NCBI GenBank assembly: GCA_963920705.1
Contig: OY987236.1
Span: 7,550,190-7,614,189 of the forward strand
Reading direction: 5' to 3'
Length of the DNA stretch: 64,000 nucleotides
Source of the DNA: Odiellus spinosus
Taxonomy: Eukaryota; Arthropoda; Arachnida; Opiliones; Phalangiidae
Each line of letters begins with the position of its first letter. The first letter of the stretch is position 1. Below are positions 1 to 11,818 of the stretch, piece after piece. The notes under the pieces were generated by a model. It worked only from the letters and a program-made list of their open reading frames with translations. It was not told the DNA's origin and ran no database searches. Position numbers and translations under genes: made by a program.

Positions 1-524
1 ATGACGTAATATTCAGTTTCCATTTGGAGATCATGAAAAATCCGTGAAAACCTAACTTTAACTATTATATTAACTTATATGGTCCTAAGTAAATAGAACC
101 ATCAATATTTTCTATGTTTTGAATAGTTTTTTTTAACTATCTTTCTAAAACTGTTACCCAATTACTATTTGGAGTTCAGCCTCACTTTAAGTGATATTAA
201 GGTATAGATAAGAAATAATTCTACTTTTCGGCCTCTCTTGAAGGGAAAAAATTGGGATTATGACTATAGTTAATCCTAGGTTAATCCAAGTTGATTTCTC
301 TGAAAACTCAAAGCTAGGCCTCCTTCATTTCTGTTATCAAGTCATGGTGGAATTGACTATACTATTCATATTACAGTCAAGGGCGCATAATACTTTTGCG
401 AGGGTGAAGAAAAAATAATAATAAAAATAAGTTTTTTTTTCTTTCAGTTTTGTCTAAACTGGTTTCGATAATTAACAAGTTGGGAAACCAAAATATAACC
501 TCCCCGACCCCGACGTTAAGGTAA

Positions 525-549
525 TCTAACCTAACCTAACCCTACCTAA
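525..549 (-). repeat. Interstitial telomere-like (TTAGG)n run
   Basis: Three to four adjacent CCTAA units (TTAGG on the minus strand), followed by a diverged CCCTACCTAA. TTAGG is the canonical telomere unit of most arthropods. The run is far too short to be a telomere, so it is an interstitial copy or chance. Confidence 0.5.
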
Positions 550-1282
550 AATAAAAGATGAAAAGAAATGTAGAGTATTGGATGAGTAGAAGAAACAGCG
601 AAATAGGCAAAATATTATATCACATTGAACCTATATGCATTTCTTCAGTATACCAACACAACCCTAAATAATTCTCTACTTAAAACCAAACCTAACTAGA
701 GAAAAAAAGGAAAATAAATAAGATATAACCACATAGATTTCAAGATAAATAATCCAGTCCATAATTCAGTATTAAAACAAAAAAATCAGAATTAAGACAA
801 CTGAAATTAGCAATCTTTGGTAATATGTAAAATAGCCCTTACACGAACAATTTAAGTAAAGCAAATTATCAAATAAACGCCAAATAAGTCAATTAATTAA
901 AATTAAAAATATTAATCTTACCACTACCAAATAGCGGGCAGAAAACACAGACATCAAGATAACATTAGCAAAATAAATTTTCAACACCGGTAATCCTGAG
1001 AACTAGATTCTACAAAATCTTCTGGAATAATAAATTTATTTTAATCTAAAAAATATAAAATCTTAAAAAAAATATCTATACAAATAACATATTGATAAAC
1101 CAATTAAAATTAGATGCGAAAAACATTTAATCTCGATATGAGATTAAATACACAAGGTCAAGGTTCTTCTTTTAAAACCATATCAGAATTTTGACGGTTG
1201 TAGAGTATTTGTAGACCAAGTAACGTGAAAAGCCAAAATGTTATATCAAATTGAACCTATACATGGCTTCAGTATACAACAC

Positions 1283-1361
1283 AAGTTGTGAAACAAACGT
1301 TATTTTACGTGACTACACACTAGCTAAAACATCACCGAAAATAAACGACAGTAGGCATTAA
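1283..1361 (+). repeat. 79-bp duplicated block, copy 1
   Basis: Nearly the same 79 bp recurs at 2070-2148, from AAGTTGTGAAACAAACG to GACAGTAGGCATTAA, with a handful of substitutions. Just upstream, the block holding GAGTATTTGTAGACCAAGTA (about 1203-1222) recurs about 540 bp later (about 1741-1760). A weaker third relative starts near 571. This points to old, unequal segmental duplication. Confidence 0.7.
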
Positions 1362-2069
1362 TAACTCTTTTACGAAAACAAAAAATTACTACAGAGAAAA
1401 ATGAGTCAGAAAAAAAAAACCTTTTGATTTCCAAACTAATATTTCAGTCACAACTCAGTAATAAAAATTAGAGTTCAGGTCAATGAAAATATACCAAAAA
1501 TGTCCAAACAAATAATAAACGCATCAAATAAATGATTCAAATTCAAAATTACTTCCTTACCAATAAATTGTATTCAAACGAATGAAACTTAATTTAAAAT
1601 TTCAACGAGTCAAATCTCTAGAGAACAAACTTCGTCGAAGATTTCAAAAGAAATGAAACGATTTTACGTTCAATAAATTAAAATTTAGATAAGCAAGGTC
1701 AAGGTCCCTCAGTAAAATCATATCGGCGTTAATAAAACTAGAGTATTTGTAGACCAAGTAACGTCATTAGGCAAAATATTTCATCAAAATCAAGTTATGA
1801 CCTCGGTATCGTCATATAACCGTAAATAAACATATTCAATAAACAATTAACGAATAAGCTTTCCGCATAACACGCTAAACTACGAACTGTGACGTACAAT
1901 TTCGCTTTTTGGTGCTACACGACCTACAGATACCTTATAAGCCTACGTCTAAAAACACGTTTTTTGGTGATAATGCTGTGAGTAAAGAATAGATGTTTCT
2001 CTTTTGGCCCTACCATAAATTTTTTATATTTTTTTTTTCTGACAGGGCAGGCCTGAGTAAAAATATACC

Positions 2070-2148
2070 AAGTTGTGAAACAAACGTCATTTTACGTGAC
2101 TCCACACTAGCTAAAATGTTACCGGAAATACACGACAGTAGGCATTAA
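2070..2148 (+). repeat. 79-bp duplicated block, copy 2
   Basis: Partner of 1283-1361 in the same orientation, 787 bp downstream. Differences are mostly single-base substitutions. Confidence 0.7.
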
Positions 2149-2386
2149 AAGCCTGGTTCTATTATACTTAATTGGGATTAACATTAAATTCATGTATGAA
2201 AAAGTGTGAAACTAAAACTAGCAGTCATCACGAGATCCAATCACGTGATTCTTTTCCTCACTCTGTCTACATTTCACTCTTGGGTCAACCATATCATACA
2301 TGACTATTAAAACACGAGAAATTTCAATGTCAATCCGGTTTAAGAAAGTTCGTCAATTGTTAATTGTGGCATGACTAAAGCCGGAT

Positions 2387-2888
2387 TCACACAGACCTAT
2401 TTTCACGCTTTTCACGGTCACGCGCGAGGGGCAATGGGCAAACCACTCTTGGAATCAGGTGTACAAACTAAATGGAATCACGCGAATCGATTCGGAATCA
2501 GGAGAATCGATACGGAATCACGCGAATCGATTCGGAATCACGCGAATCGATTCGGAATCACGCGAATCGATTCGGAATCAGGAGAATCGATACGGAATCA
2601 CGCGAATCGATTCGGAATCACGCGAATCGATTCGGAATCACGAGAATCGATACGGAATCACGCGAATCGATACGGAATCACGCGAATCGATTCGGAATCA
2701 CGCGAATCGATTCGGAATCACGCGAATCACGAATCAATTCGGAATCACGCGAATTGATTCTGACAATCAAATGAATCTGGAATCAGGTGTACAAAATTTT
2801 TCTAGAGTGGTTTGCACCTCGCTCGCGCGTGCTAATGGTACTTCTATGAGTTCACGAGCGTGAAACGCGTAAAAACAGGTCTGTGTGT
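2387..2888. repeat. Inverted-repeat-bounded element with a 20-bp minisatellite core
   Basis: The outer arms are imperfect inverted repeats (about 2387-2449 and 2804-2888), both rich in CACACAGACCT, TTTTCACG and CAAACCACTCT-type sequence. Inside them a 17-bp direct repeat (GGAATCAGGTGTACAAA, 2451-2467 and 2779-2795) frames an array at 2474-2760. The array has about 14 copies of a 20-bp unit, GGAATCACGCGAATCGATTC and close variants. Each typical unit contains the 12-bp palindrome CGAATCGATTCG. The open frames across the array in several phases arise because the unit carries no stop, and they are not genes. It looks like a foldback element whose centre expanded as a minisatellite. Confidence 0.8.
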
Positions 2889-3799
2889 ATCCGCGTTAAC
2901 CTGGTTCGCTCTGCGCATGTACACAATTTCGCACGAAATAAATTTGCGAAACGCGCGAAAATTATAAAAAAATTAATTTGAAAATCCGTGCCAGTAATTA
3001 AAACCAAATACGCCACTGTTTGCAAGTTTGCCAGAAGATTACGATATTTCCCCATACATGAAGCTGATTCTCCCAAGAATATCAAAAAAAAAATCACATT
3101 GATATTTTCCATGCGTAAAGAGGTTTCCGACTTCAAATTTAGTGGTCTACACATACTCGCGTGCTGGCGAACTCGATTTTACACGTGTCACAAATACACT
3201 GGAAACCTACTCTACTTCTGTTCGAGGAGAGTTTTCACGACTATCATTTTTCTTAAGTGGTTTAACATTATGCATAAATCCGCCTCAGCTTCAAATCTTA
3301 TACACCAATTCCCATTGAACTGGTTAAAAATTCACCGAGTATAATCGAAGTTATTATTGTCTTATCTCTTATCTAAATTATGTTGTTTCAATCTTCCATA
3401 CCCGTGTAAACGCACCTTTATTTAAGTTCTTCAATCCACCCCAAGTTTGCACCAGAGATAAGCCTATACTGCCCGTTATACCTTTGCTTTTTCGAGTAAA
3501 TGATATATATGGAAAATAGCTTAGGCGCATGCTGCCAACTAAAACTGCCATTAATCGGTCAAATTTCTTTAAATTTTTGCATAAATTCTCAAATAACTTC
3601 TAAACTATCTCGAATTTTAAATTAATTTTTCGACTTTCTAATTAATTAGATTAAGATGAACCATTTTAATATTTTTAATTATAATATAAATTAATATTGC
3701 GTTTCAATATCAAACAAAATCACCCCATGAGGCTAATTTGCATTCGTTCCAAAAAGATACTATATAAACCTTTCGAAGGGCTATATTAATCGAAGTAAC
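2889..3799. other. Gene-free interval
   Basis: No coding exon supported. Contains one copy of a dispersed repeat (3261-3345). The open frames on both strands between 2988 and 3344 show no recognisable protein features. Confidence 0.5.
3261..3345 (+). repeat. Dispersed repeat family (CCGCCTCAGCTT), copy 1
   Basis: Shares TTATGCATAAATCCGCCTCA and a later ...TTGAAC... block with copies at about 9236-9300 and 28026-28090. The order of conserved blocks is the same in all three, so these are old copies of one element. No termini were identified. Confidence 0.6.
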
Positions 3800-4293
3800 C
3801 GTGCGTGATGGCCATGAAGTTAGGGGGAAAACCCCCCCCTTTCAATGTCTTGCTGATTCTTGATCTCTAGGCGCTTGGCGACGCAATTTACCCATTGGTG
3901 GGGCGATGTTTGGAGTCAGTGGAAGGTTGATGTGAACTGTACTAGTGGGGGACGCCTCGCTAGTATGGAACGCTGAGATCGGAAACTGGAGGTTGGACCT
4001 TGGTGCGGGGATGGTCGGAGGTGATTATGACAGTGGGAGACGTCCCATTGCTTATAATCGCCTTCGGCTGTTCAGCATCAAGGTTCGACCGTAAAGTGGA
4101 TGGTGGAATGCGATGATGTGCAATGGGAGACATCCTGTTGTATGTCTTTGCACGACACTTGAAACTCAATGTGGCAGCCACGCTTAAAGGAGGTAATTCC
4201 CCGGAATTGAACGATAAGCTGGTATGATTACGTCTCTAGACTTTTGGCTCCACGAGCTAGGTCACGTGACTTCCGTTTACACAGGATATCCGC

Positions 4294-4341
4294 TTACACA
4301 GACAGACACACAGACAGACACACAGACAGACACACAGACAC
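4294..4341 (+). repeat. CAGACACA microsatellite
   Basis: Tandem CAGACAGACACA-type repeats lie directly before the stem-loop at 4354. Confidence 0.9.
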
Positions 4342-4353
4342 GACCAGTGTAAC

Positions 4354-4387
4354 ACCTCCCCCTGAACTAAAGTTCAGTCGGGGAGGT
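4354..4387. repeat. 15-bp-stem palindrome
   Basis: ACCTCCCC plus CTGAACT (4354-4368) pairs with AGTTCAG (4371-4377) and GGGGAGGT (4380-4387). The loop is two bases and there is a two-base bulge (TC). It is too perfect for chance in this length. It could be the terminal hairpin of a retroelement or the remnant of a foldback element. Confidence 0.75.
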
Positions 4388-4395
4388 AAAAATCA

Positions 4396-5029
4396 AGCGG
4401 TATATTGTTTCTATAAATCAATGGGGTTTAGTGTTGAGACAAAGTAACTATAGCCTATATGGGGTTTAATTTTAATTGTTACTCTATGGATTCATCTCTT
4501 TTGTTTTCAAATAAGGGTGCGAAGTTAAAAACGTGGGAAATTCAAGTTGCAACCTTTTCTTTTTGTTATATTTATTATATTATAAAAATAAAACACAAAA
4601 GAATCCGTTTGTAGGGCAAATTATATCGCGAGATGGGCATTCGTTTAGCAATTATCCAGATCATCGAACTCAAAAATTATTATTTTAAAATTTTTAATTT
4701 AAACTTTTAAATTGAAATTAAAAATATCTTTTGAAATGAGGAAAATTTAAACTCTTATCGTATATTCACTATACTCTTTTTAATAAATTAAAATCGGGAT
4801 TAAAATTTATGCCGCGCCACTAAGCCTAATTTAAAGTATCGAAGCTTTTGTTAACCAACTTTTAGATTTTTAATCTCGCTATAAGCCCAATTGTATATTT
4901 GTCTTCGTTTTTTAAGTCAAAAAGATTGGTTTGGAAGAAGTTAAATATTAGCTTATCTTAATATTTAAGTCTGCTAAGAACTCTGCTAAGCCTAACGCAT
5001 GTTAATCTTGATTTTAAATGTTATCCAAG
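4396..5029. other. Gene-free AT-rich interval
   Basis: No exon or RNA gene seen. Two isolated TAAGCCTA words (near 4821 and 4987) precede the array that follows. Confidence 0.5.
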
Positions 5030-5462
5030 CCTATAATACTTGATTTTAAATGTTATCCAAGCCTAGAATACTTTATTTTAAATACTAGTTAAGCCTAACT
5101 CTGAATTTTAAATACTAGTTAAGCCTAACTCTGAATTTTAAATACTGCTTAAGCCTAACTTCGAATTTTAAATACTGCTTAAGCCTAACTTCGAATTTTA
5201 AATACTGCTTAAGCCTAACTTCGAATTTTGAATACTAGTTAAGCCTAACTTCGAATTTTGAATACTAGTTAAGCCTAACTTCGAATTTTGAATACTAGTT
5301 AAGCCTAACTTCGAATTTTGAATACTAGTTAAGCCTAACTTCGAATTTTAAATACTAGTTAAGCCTAACTCCGAATTTTGAATTCTAGTTAAGCCTAACT
5401 CTGAATTTTGAAACATATTACCTAAGCCTAATTCAAACTTTAAAATATTACTTAAGCCTAAT
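5030..5462 (-). repeat. 30-bp tandem array with GTTAAGCCTAACTTC core
   Basis: About 13-14 units of 30 bp (GAATTTTAAATACTAGTTAA then GCCTAACTTC), most exact in the middle and decaying at both edges. The minus strand reads GTTAGGCTTAAC. The unit shares the core GTTAAGCCTA(A)CTTC with the 23-bp satellites at 20283 and 24027, although the unit length differs. Confidence 0.9.
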
Positions 5463-7342
5463 CAGTAAACGTTTTAGTTTGTTTATAATTATCCGAACGT
5501 TTATTGTGGTTTTAATGAGATCACTCAAGTATAATACCTAAAAATAGGCTTAAGAAAAATCCCCTTTTGTTTTGAAATTGTGTAGCAAATGCGGGTAGAA
5601 TTATATTTACCATTTCTAATTAAACAATTGGGGTCTACAATGTATGCTTAAGTTTATATTTACGCAAAATAACGTAACCCTCGTATATAGCCTCAATATA
5701 CGCAGCCCTAAAACTCAATTACCTAAAATCAACAAGATTAATTCGCGTAGCTCGTAAAATAAAACAAACGGAGCACCGATGTTTCTGACATTATGAACGA
5801 TGGTCCGAATTGTCATTTCCTACAACACTAGAAGTCACTGTCACCTAAGACCACTACTAAAGGTTGAAAGAGTCTGTCTATCTCTATCATTTTAATCTCA
5901 GATGGTTTTGACTTCTTGTATATTATAGCCAAGGCTTAAAAGGTTAACTGTTACATAGTGTAGGGCGTGGCAGGTTGTCAGCTAGTTGTTTGCTTTTGAT
6001 TAGTTGCTTTTACAATGTTTTCTTGAATTTTACGTCAGCTTTTATATATAACAATATTGTAATCATTATAATTAGACAGAAATTTCTTTGTAAGCTTAAA
6101 CTAAACAGGGTGAAGACTAATTTGTTTAATTAGTCCTTGTGAAGAAAGAGTTAAACTTAATTATATATTTATAAACAAAATAAGTGGTATGTTATCTAAT
6201 CAAACCACCCGCATTTTAATTAAACTTAATAAATTAGGATTTGTTCTGATTACTTTTAAGATAAGGTTAAATCTGATTTAACTGGAGAAAAGAGAAAAAT
6301 TTATAATTTATATTGGTTTTATATCTAAGCAAATTAACTTTATTGAACTAATTATTTAATTAAAGTGAGGTTGTGACGTATTTTTCGTCAAATCTAAAAA
6401 ACTATACTTTATATACATTTTGATATAAATAATGTTTTCAAAAGAAATTTACTGAGTTATAAGGGCAAGTTTTTCAGTAGAAAATGCATAATCTATTGTA
6501 AAGAAGGATTTGTCGTACAAACTATTCAACCCATTTTCCCCATGGGTTCATTAAGCTTTATTTCGATAATTACGGTTTTAATTAATCATTTTTTATTCCC
6601 ATTCCCTCATGGGGTTAAATTATAACTTCGTTTAAAAGTTCTTGACATTTCTTTTCTCTTAAACAGACTAAAAAATTAATTAAAATGGGTTGAAAAAAAA
6701 GAGAAATGCTTTACAACGGAAGGTGTCAATTTTCTTTTAAAGAAAATATTTTGGGAAAAACCCCAGGTGATGATTATTTTCTTTAGAAAATATAGCTTAC
6801 ACGTGTAAAGGAAATGTTTTTTGAGTTTAAGTTCTTAAATTTGAGGGTGTTTTCGGCTAAAAGACATTATTTTTCACGACTATAGGGGTCTAAATTATTA
6901 TTATACCTCTTTGCAATATTGATAAGGCTGGAAATATCCGGTGAAAAACACGATTTTGTAATGAAATTAAACTCCCTTTAAAGATTGAGACGAACTTCTA
7001 TGGCATTCATTAGTACTTGTTTTCATCAGTTTTTCGCAACTTTTTGGTCATTCATTACAAACCTTTTATATATGTAAACGTGTAAAAAAAGGCTCTCGGC
7101 GCGGAAAACCTTTTAACAAAGCCAGTTTTTCATTTTAATATTTTTAAAGTAATAGTCTCATGATATCCTCGTTTTAGGAGAACAGATTCGTATAGGGAAT
7201 AAACGTCTAGAAAGTTCAGGGCAATATTAGCACCGCTTACTTAGTTCCAATCTCAACCGCTAGAGAGGGCAATTTCGAATTCCGTATCTCGACCCTTTAG
7301 AGTTTTTGGATTTGTTCTTTTCTCCTCGGGCGAACGATCCGA
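5463..7342. other. Gene-free AT-rich interval
   Basis: No conserved protein, RNA gene or clear repeat recognised on either strand, apart from one TAGGCTTA word near 5548. Confidence 0.5.
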
Positions 7343-7446
7343 CTTCAAGCATGATTTCCTGTATTATGACTTGTTGTAAACTTCAAGCATGATTCCCTGT
7401 ATTATGACTTGTTGTAAACTTCAAGCATGATTCCCTGTATTATGAT
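7343..7446 (+). repeat. 38-bp tandem repeat, 2.7 copies
   Basis: Copies start at 7343, 7381 and 7419 (CTTCAAGCATGATTCCCTGT...). Only a few substitutions separate the copies, so the duplication is recent. Confidence 0.9.
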
Positions 7447-8134
7447 TGCTTAAACACCCTTGAAGGTTCATAATGTTTGCCCCTCATTCATTTGACCCTC
7501 CCGAATTTTGGTGGTGGCTATTTATGTCACGTGGTCGTCCGTAATATTATTTGGATATTCAGCCATAAAAAACCTTGTATTACCTTTAAACTTAAATCAC
7601 TTTATAATTTTAATCTGATAATATTCAAATATTATGAAACTTTTCCTTTGAAACGTTTTGTAGTTCACTATTTAAAGAAAGGAGGACTCGTAGTCCGACC
7701 TATAGCTCACTTATAAGGCGTCAAACTTTCAAAATATGTTCGACCTAAATGCCTACTTTTTATCCGCATTAAATTGTTGAAAAATAACATTTCACCATAC
7801 TTGTCAAGAATCTCCAGATTTAGCTCTTTGACGAGGAATGTTTTCGAGTTTAATGAAAAACTCATCACTTTGACCGCTGATCGGGTATCATGATATCATC
7901 GTCTGTAAGAAATATTTCTATGGTATCTAAGATCAGCATCATTATTACTTAACCGTTAGTTTCTCAAGCAGCTTAGCGAACTAGTGTTCAAGAAAAGCAG
8001 CCCAACTGGGTGTGCCTTGCGGCCATATCTCGTAAAAAGGCGGATTTTTTCAATAGACTAAGTATGCAAAGGGGTTTACAATATTTTCCCTACACTACGT
8101 GGTCCCTTTTCGCGAATTTCTATGGTCTGGTCCC

Positions 8135-8285
8135 AATTGTCGCGCCATTAGCATGTCCAATTGACGCTCCATGTGCGTGTCCAGTTGTCGCGCCATGAGC
8201 GTGTCCAATTGTCGCGCCATGAGCGTATCCAGTCGTCGCGCCATGAGCGTGCCCAATTGTCGCGCCATGAGTGTGTCCTATTGTA
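8135..8285 (+). repeat. 24-bp minisatellite
   Basis: About six units of TCCAATTGTCGCGCCATGAG plus CGTG. CG-rich compared with its flanks, with scattered substitutions. Confidence 0.85.
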
Positions 8286-11200
8286 GCCCATAGCGAAAGC
8301 GGAAAGATAACAAACCCCTAGCGCGTGTAAAATAAAATAATTTGGGATTTAAACCGTTTTTTTTTTTTTCGCCAGACACCGCTCCGGTTACGTCATTTGG
8401 CGTATTAATTCGATAATCAGTCTAACTGTCCTCCAAGATTAAATGTTTATCTTATATCCTGTATTCTGTACAAGAACTACAATTTGAATATTTACTTGAT
8501 AAAGTGTTTAAAATTAAATATGAAGTTATTATTATCAGTATTTTAATCTTAATTATTCAAATATTTAAATTTGAACTCGTTTATTTTGTAATAAACTTCT
8601 TCATTAACAAAATATAAATGGGCCAAAACAAAACGGTTGAGAAAAACAATATCGCATTGTTAAAATCTTTTTTTCCCCAAAAAAATGGGAAGCGCTCGTT
8701 TTTTTGGGATCGCCTCTAGATAATGGAATAAACAAACAGTTTGAGTTAATTTCCTTCTTGGCTGAAGGCAAAGATTACTCATCTTTTCCACAATTTATAT
8801 TTTGACGCGCGGTAAAAACCGAAAATACAATTTAAATTGGCTCTGAAGTCTTTATCTATTTACGCTACTCCACTTAAAAGAATTGCACCCAAACCTGTAA
8901 TTTAAGTTGAATTAACATACTTTAAAAAATATAATGGGTCACTTTTTAAATGGAGAAAACTAAGAGAAAACTTGTATTCAAAATTTCAAACAATTTTTTT
9001 TTTTTTTTTTTTTTATTATTGTTATTTAATGGGATAGTGTAAAATAGAAATCAAATCATTCAAGTCATTCATTGGTTGAAGGTTTTTATATATTCTCAAT
9101 TCGAACTCATTGATTGGGTGAAGGTTCTTATTTACTTTATTCTCAGTTCGAACTTCTTGATTGGTTGAAGGTTCTTATTTACTATATTCCTGGTAAATAA
9201 GTTTTGTCGTGGCTAATTTTATCTCTACGAAGTTTAATATTGTGTATCAATCCGCCTCAGCTTTTCCCATTACGCACACTCCTCTTGAACAAGGGTAATT
9301 TGGGTATATTATCTTAGAACTTGCTATCAATTGATGATGAAAAGAAAATCCTTGTTCATACATACAAAGCTGGAATACCTGGAAGGAATTTGAATGTTAC
9401 CAAAAACTCAGCGAAATCTTAAAATTTCATATAAATCGGGGACGTTTATGAACCTCAATCAGCAAAATTCATAATTTTTATTAGAGATTTTTCTAAAACT
9501 TTTGTGAATTTTCAAAAATAGATAAATTGGTTTTTACAAATAGTAGAAACCAATCTTGGAAAGAGTAAATTCTTCCATAGCGAACTGGTTTTTTCAGTAT
9601 TAAGTTTTTCCCTTAGTCAGGCTGGATTCTCGTATAGATATGTCAGTTTGTATACGCGTTAGGCTTAGCGATTTAAATATTACTTTATCACTATTAAAAA
9701 ATCTATAGACTTTATTTTTTTCGCGATAATTTTCGCTTGTATCCTGTTTTGAGCTTTTGGATCGTTAAAAGTAAAAAAAAAATAACATAATTTTTTTTAC
9801 GTATCGGTCTTGGGTGCGGCTTCCCTTTTGACTTGGTGAACGAAATTAAAAGATCTCCTCAGATCTCTAGACATTTTTTTTTCTCAGGGTATATAGAGAG
9901 GATGATGGAAATTATAATGTATTGAGAGTAAAAACTGGTCCAATTTCTTTGCCTTTCCCTCTCCAGCTCGCATGAAATACGTGATTGAAAAGTGGAAACT
10001 TGAAATTTGAAATAGAAGTTTACTCGTGGTCAGTGTTTTCTCTCTGGTGGGGTAATGTAGGGCGTTTAACATAAGCGGGAGCCAGTTTCTCCCACACTTT
10101 TCTCACACTCAATATTTCAATTCATAAGTCTTTTTGATCTCCTTTTTTTGTTTAAATACACGGTATATGTAAAGCAATTTTATCCAACACACAGTGCATG
10201 TTGCAATTTCTGTAATTCTGTAGATTTAAAAATGATAAAATATTTTATGAACGTGCTTTGATTTGATGCACAAAATGTTTGATTTGGGCTAATAACAGAT
10301 TCATATAGAGTTCTATATAAGCTTCAAAATGCTACCAATTTTGACAAAATCGGACCAGAAATAATTAAATGGTGAAGATTTAACGGAAAACGATAAAATT
10401 AAGTTCGAAAACAAGTGATTTATCTATTTTTTAACTTTCAAATAGGCCTAATCAAACAAATTGGCCTAAGTAAACAAAATACAAAGATATTAAAATATAG
10501 AAAATAATTTTTAACATAAGAATCCATGGAGAGTTTGAAATCATTTACAGATTTATTTTTGTCCTCTTGATGACGTAGTATGATTCTAGAACGTATTTAA
10601 GTAACTAATCACGTGACAAAGGCGCGAGGATCAACTGTAAGTTAGCCACACGAAAATAGTGAGGGCAGGAAATTTTTATTTTAAATAAATTTCGGGGATG
10701 ACATGTACAAAATATTTGTAGTGTCGTGGCAAATTCAAGTATTTATATTTATTTTAAATCGTTTTAACAATCTTCCCAATTTTAAACACGTGAAAAATCC
10801 GTGTAATCCTCACTTAAAAATATTGAAGGTTAGGTCGAAATTTTATTAAATATTTAAGGGGTTGTATTTTAAAGCTTTTGTTACAAAATTTCCAAAAAAA
10901 AACTATCAGAGCGTGGAAACAATTTAATAATTCCGTTTTCCTTGTAAAAAAATCACCCAGAAACATGGCCATCGTTTTAAAACATGGATTATATTAATAT
11001 TAAAAATAATAGACATAAACGAGTGATTTATATTATATAACTTTTTATCCGTTTTTATTGTGTATTGGATTTCTCCTCTGTAAATTCTTCTTGAATGATT
11101 ATAACTCCCGGGGCTAAGCCTCGGGGCCCTACATACGTAAGATCATCTTTTATTTCGTCGGAGATCTCTTGTGTCGATCTTTATCCCCCTCCTCATTCTG

Positions 11201-11818
11201 ATGATCCCACCAGTCGGAAAAAGTGCGTGGCAGAAAGGTGAAAATCCTTCCGTGGGAAAAAAATATTCAACTTGATCCGAGCATCACCCAAACGCCAACC
11301 ACACCCCCTGGTGTGTTTCAGGCTGAGATTACAGTTCCCTAATGCCTGAATATTTTATGGCTCGAAGCCTATAGGTTCGTAAAACCGGGGAAATTATGCA
11401 ATGAAATCGACTTTGTTTTGATTCAGTCTTTGATTTCGGTATTCGTATTCCTTAGTCTTAGAATCGTATCCAAAAAAATATATATATATTATTTTAAGGT
11501 TAAGTCTTACGTGTGAAAAAAGAGAAATTTTTAAAACATCGCATACTTGATATCAATTGATTTTAAATCTTAAATGTAGTATAGTAAAATTCTTAATTAT
11601 TGGTTTTAAACTACAAGGAATTTGTCCCAGGAGTAAAATTAACGCCATAGTTCGCTCTTATCAGTGTGGCTACATTAAAATAAGAATATATGAAAATAGG
11701 AAATTTTCCATCGATTTATTGGAAAATATACGAATAATTTTTCTAGACATATTATAAAAATAATTATAGGAAAATATAGGAATATATTTTCTGAAAATAA
11801 TATTAAAAATAATCATAG
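8286..11818. other. Gene-free interval
   Basis: No supported gene. Contains a poly-T run near 8995-9014, a dispersed repeat copy at 9236-9300 and one TAGGCTTA word near 9660. The open frame at 9884-10072 (-) shows no domain. Confidence 0.5.
9236..9300 (+). repeat. Dispersed repeat family (CCGCCTCAGCTT), copy 2
   Basis: TGTGTATCAATCCGCCTCAG followed by TACGCACACTCCTCTTGAAC. Parallel to the copies at 3261 and 28026. Confidence 0.6.

Larger units (their letters stand above)
1..2386. other. Gene-free AT-rich sequence with old duplications
   Basis: No open frame of note and no recognisable exon on either strand. The stretch holds a telomere-like run and degenerate duplicated blocks, listed separately. 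The rest is AT-rich sequence in which I see nothing else. Confidence 0.6.
3800..4395. other. GC-richer island, probable retroelement remnant
   Basis: Base composition differs sharply from the AT-rich flanks. The island ends in a short CAGACA-type microsatellite followed by a strong stem-loop, an arrangement seen at the 3' ends of some non-LTR elements. No reverse transcriptase, endonuclease or gag motif could be read in any frame, so the identity stays open. Confidence 0.35.

Noticed and set aside
2371..2863. Overlapping open frames with repeated NHANRFGITRIDSES-type peptides
   Set aside because: Produced by the 20-bp minisatellite in several phases at once; a real gene would be open in one frame.
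4075..4100. GGTTCGACC, resembling a tRNA/SINE box B
   Set aside because: No box A at proper spacing and no cloverleaf could be drawn.
3960..4181. 73-codon minus-strand frame in the GC-rich island
   Set aside because: No recognisable domain or splice context; openness is expected from the higher GC content.
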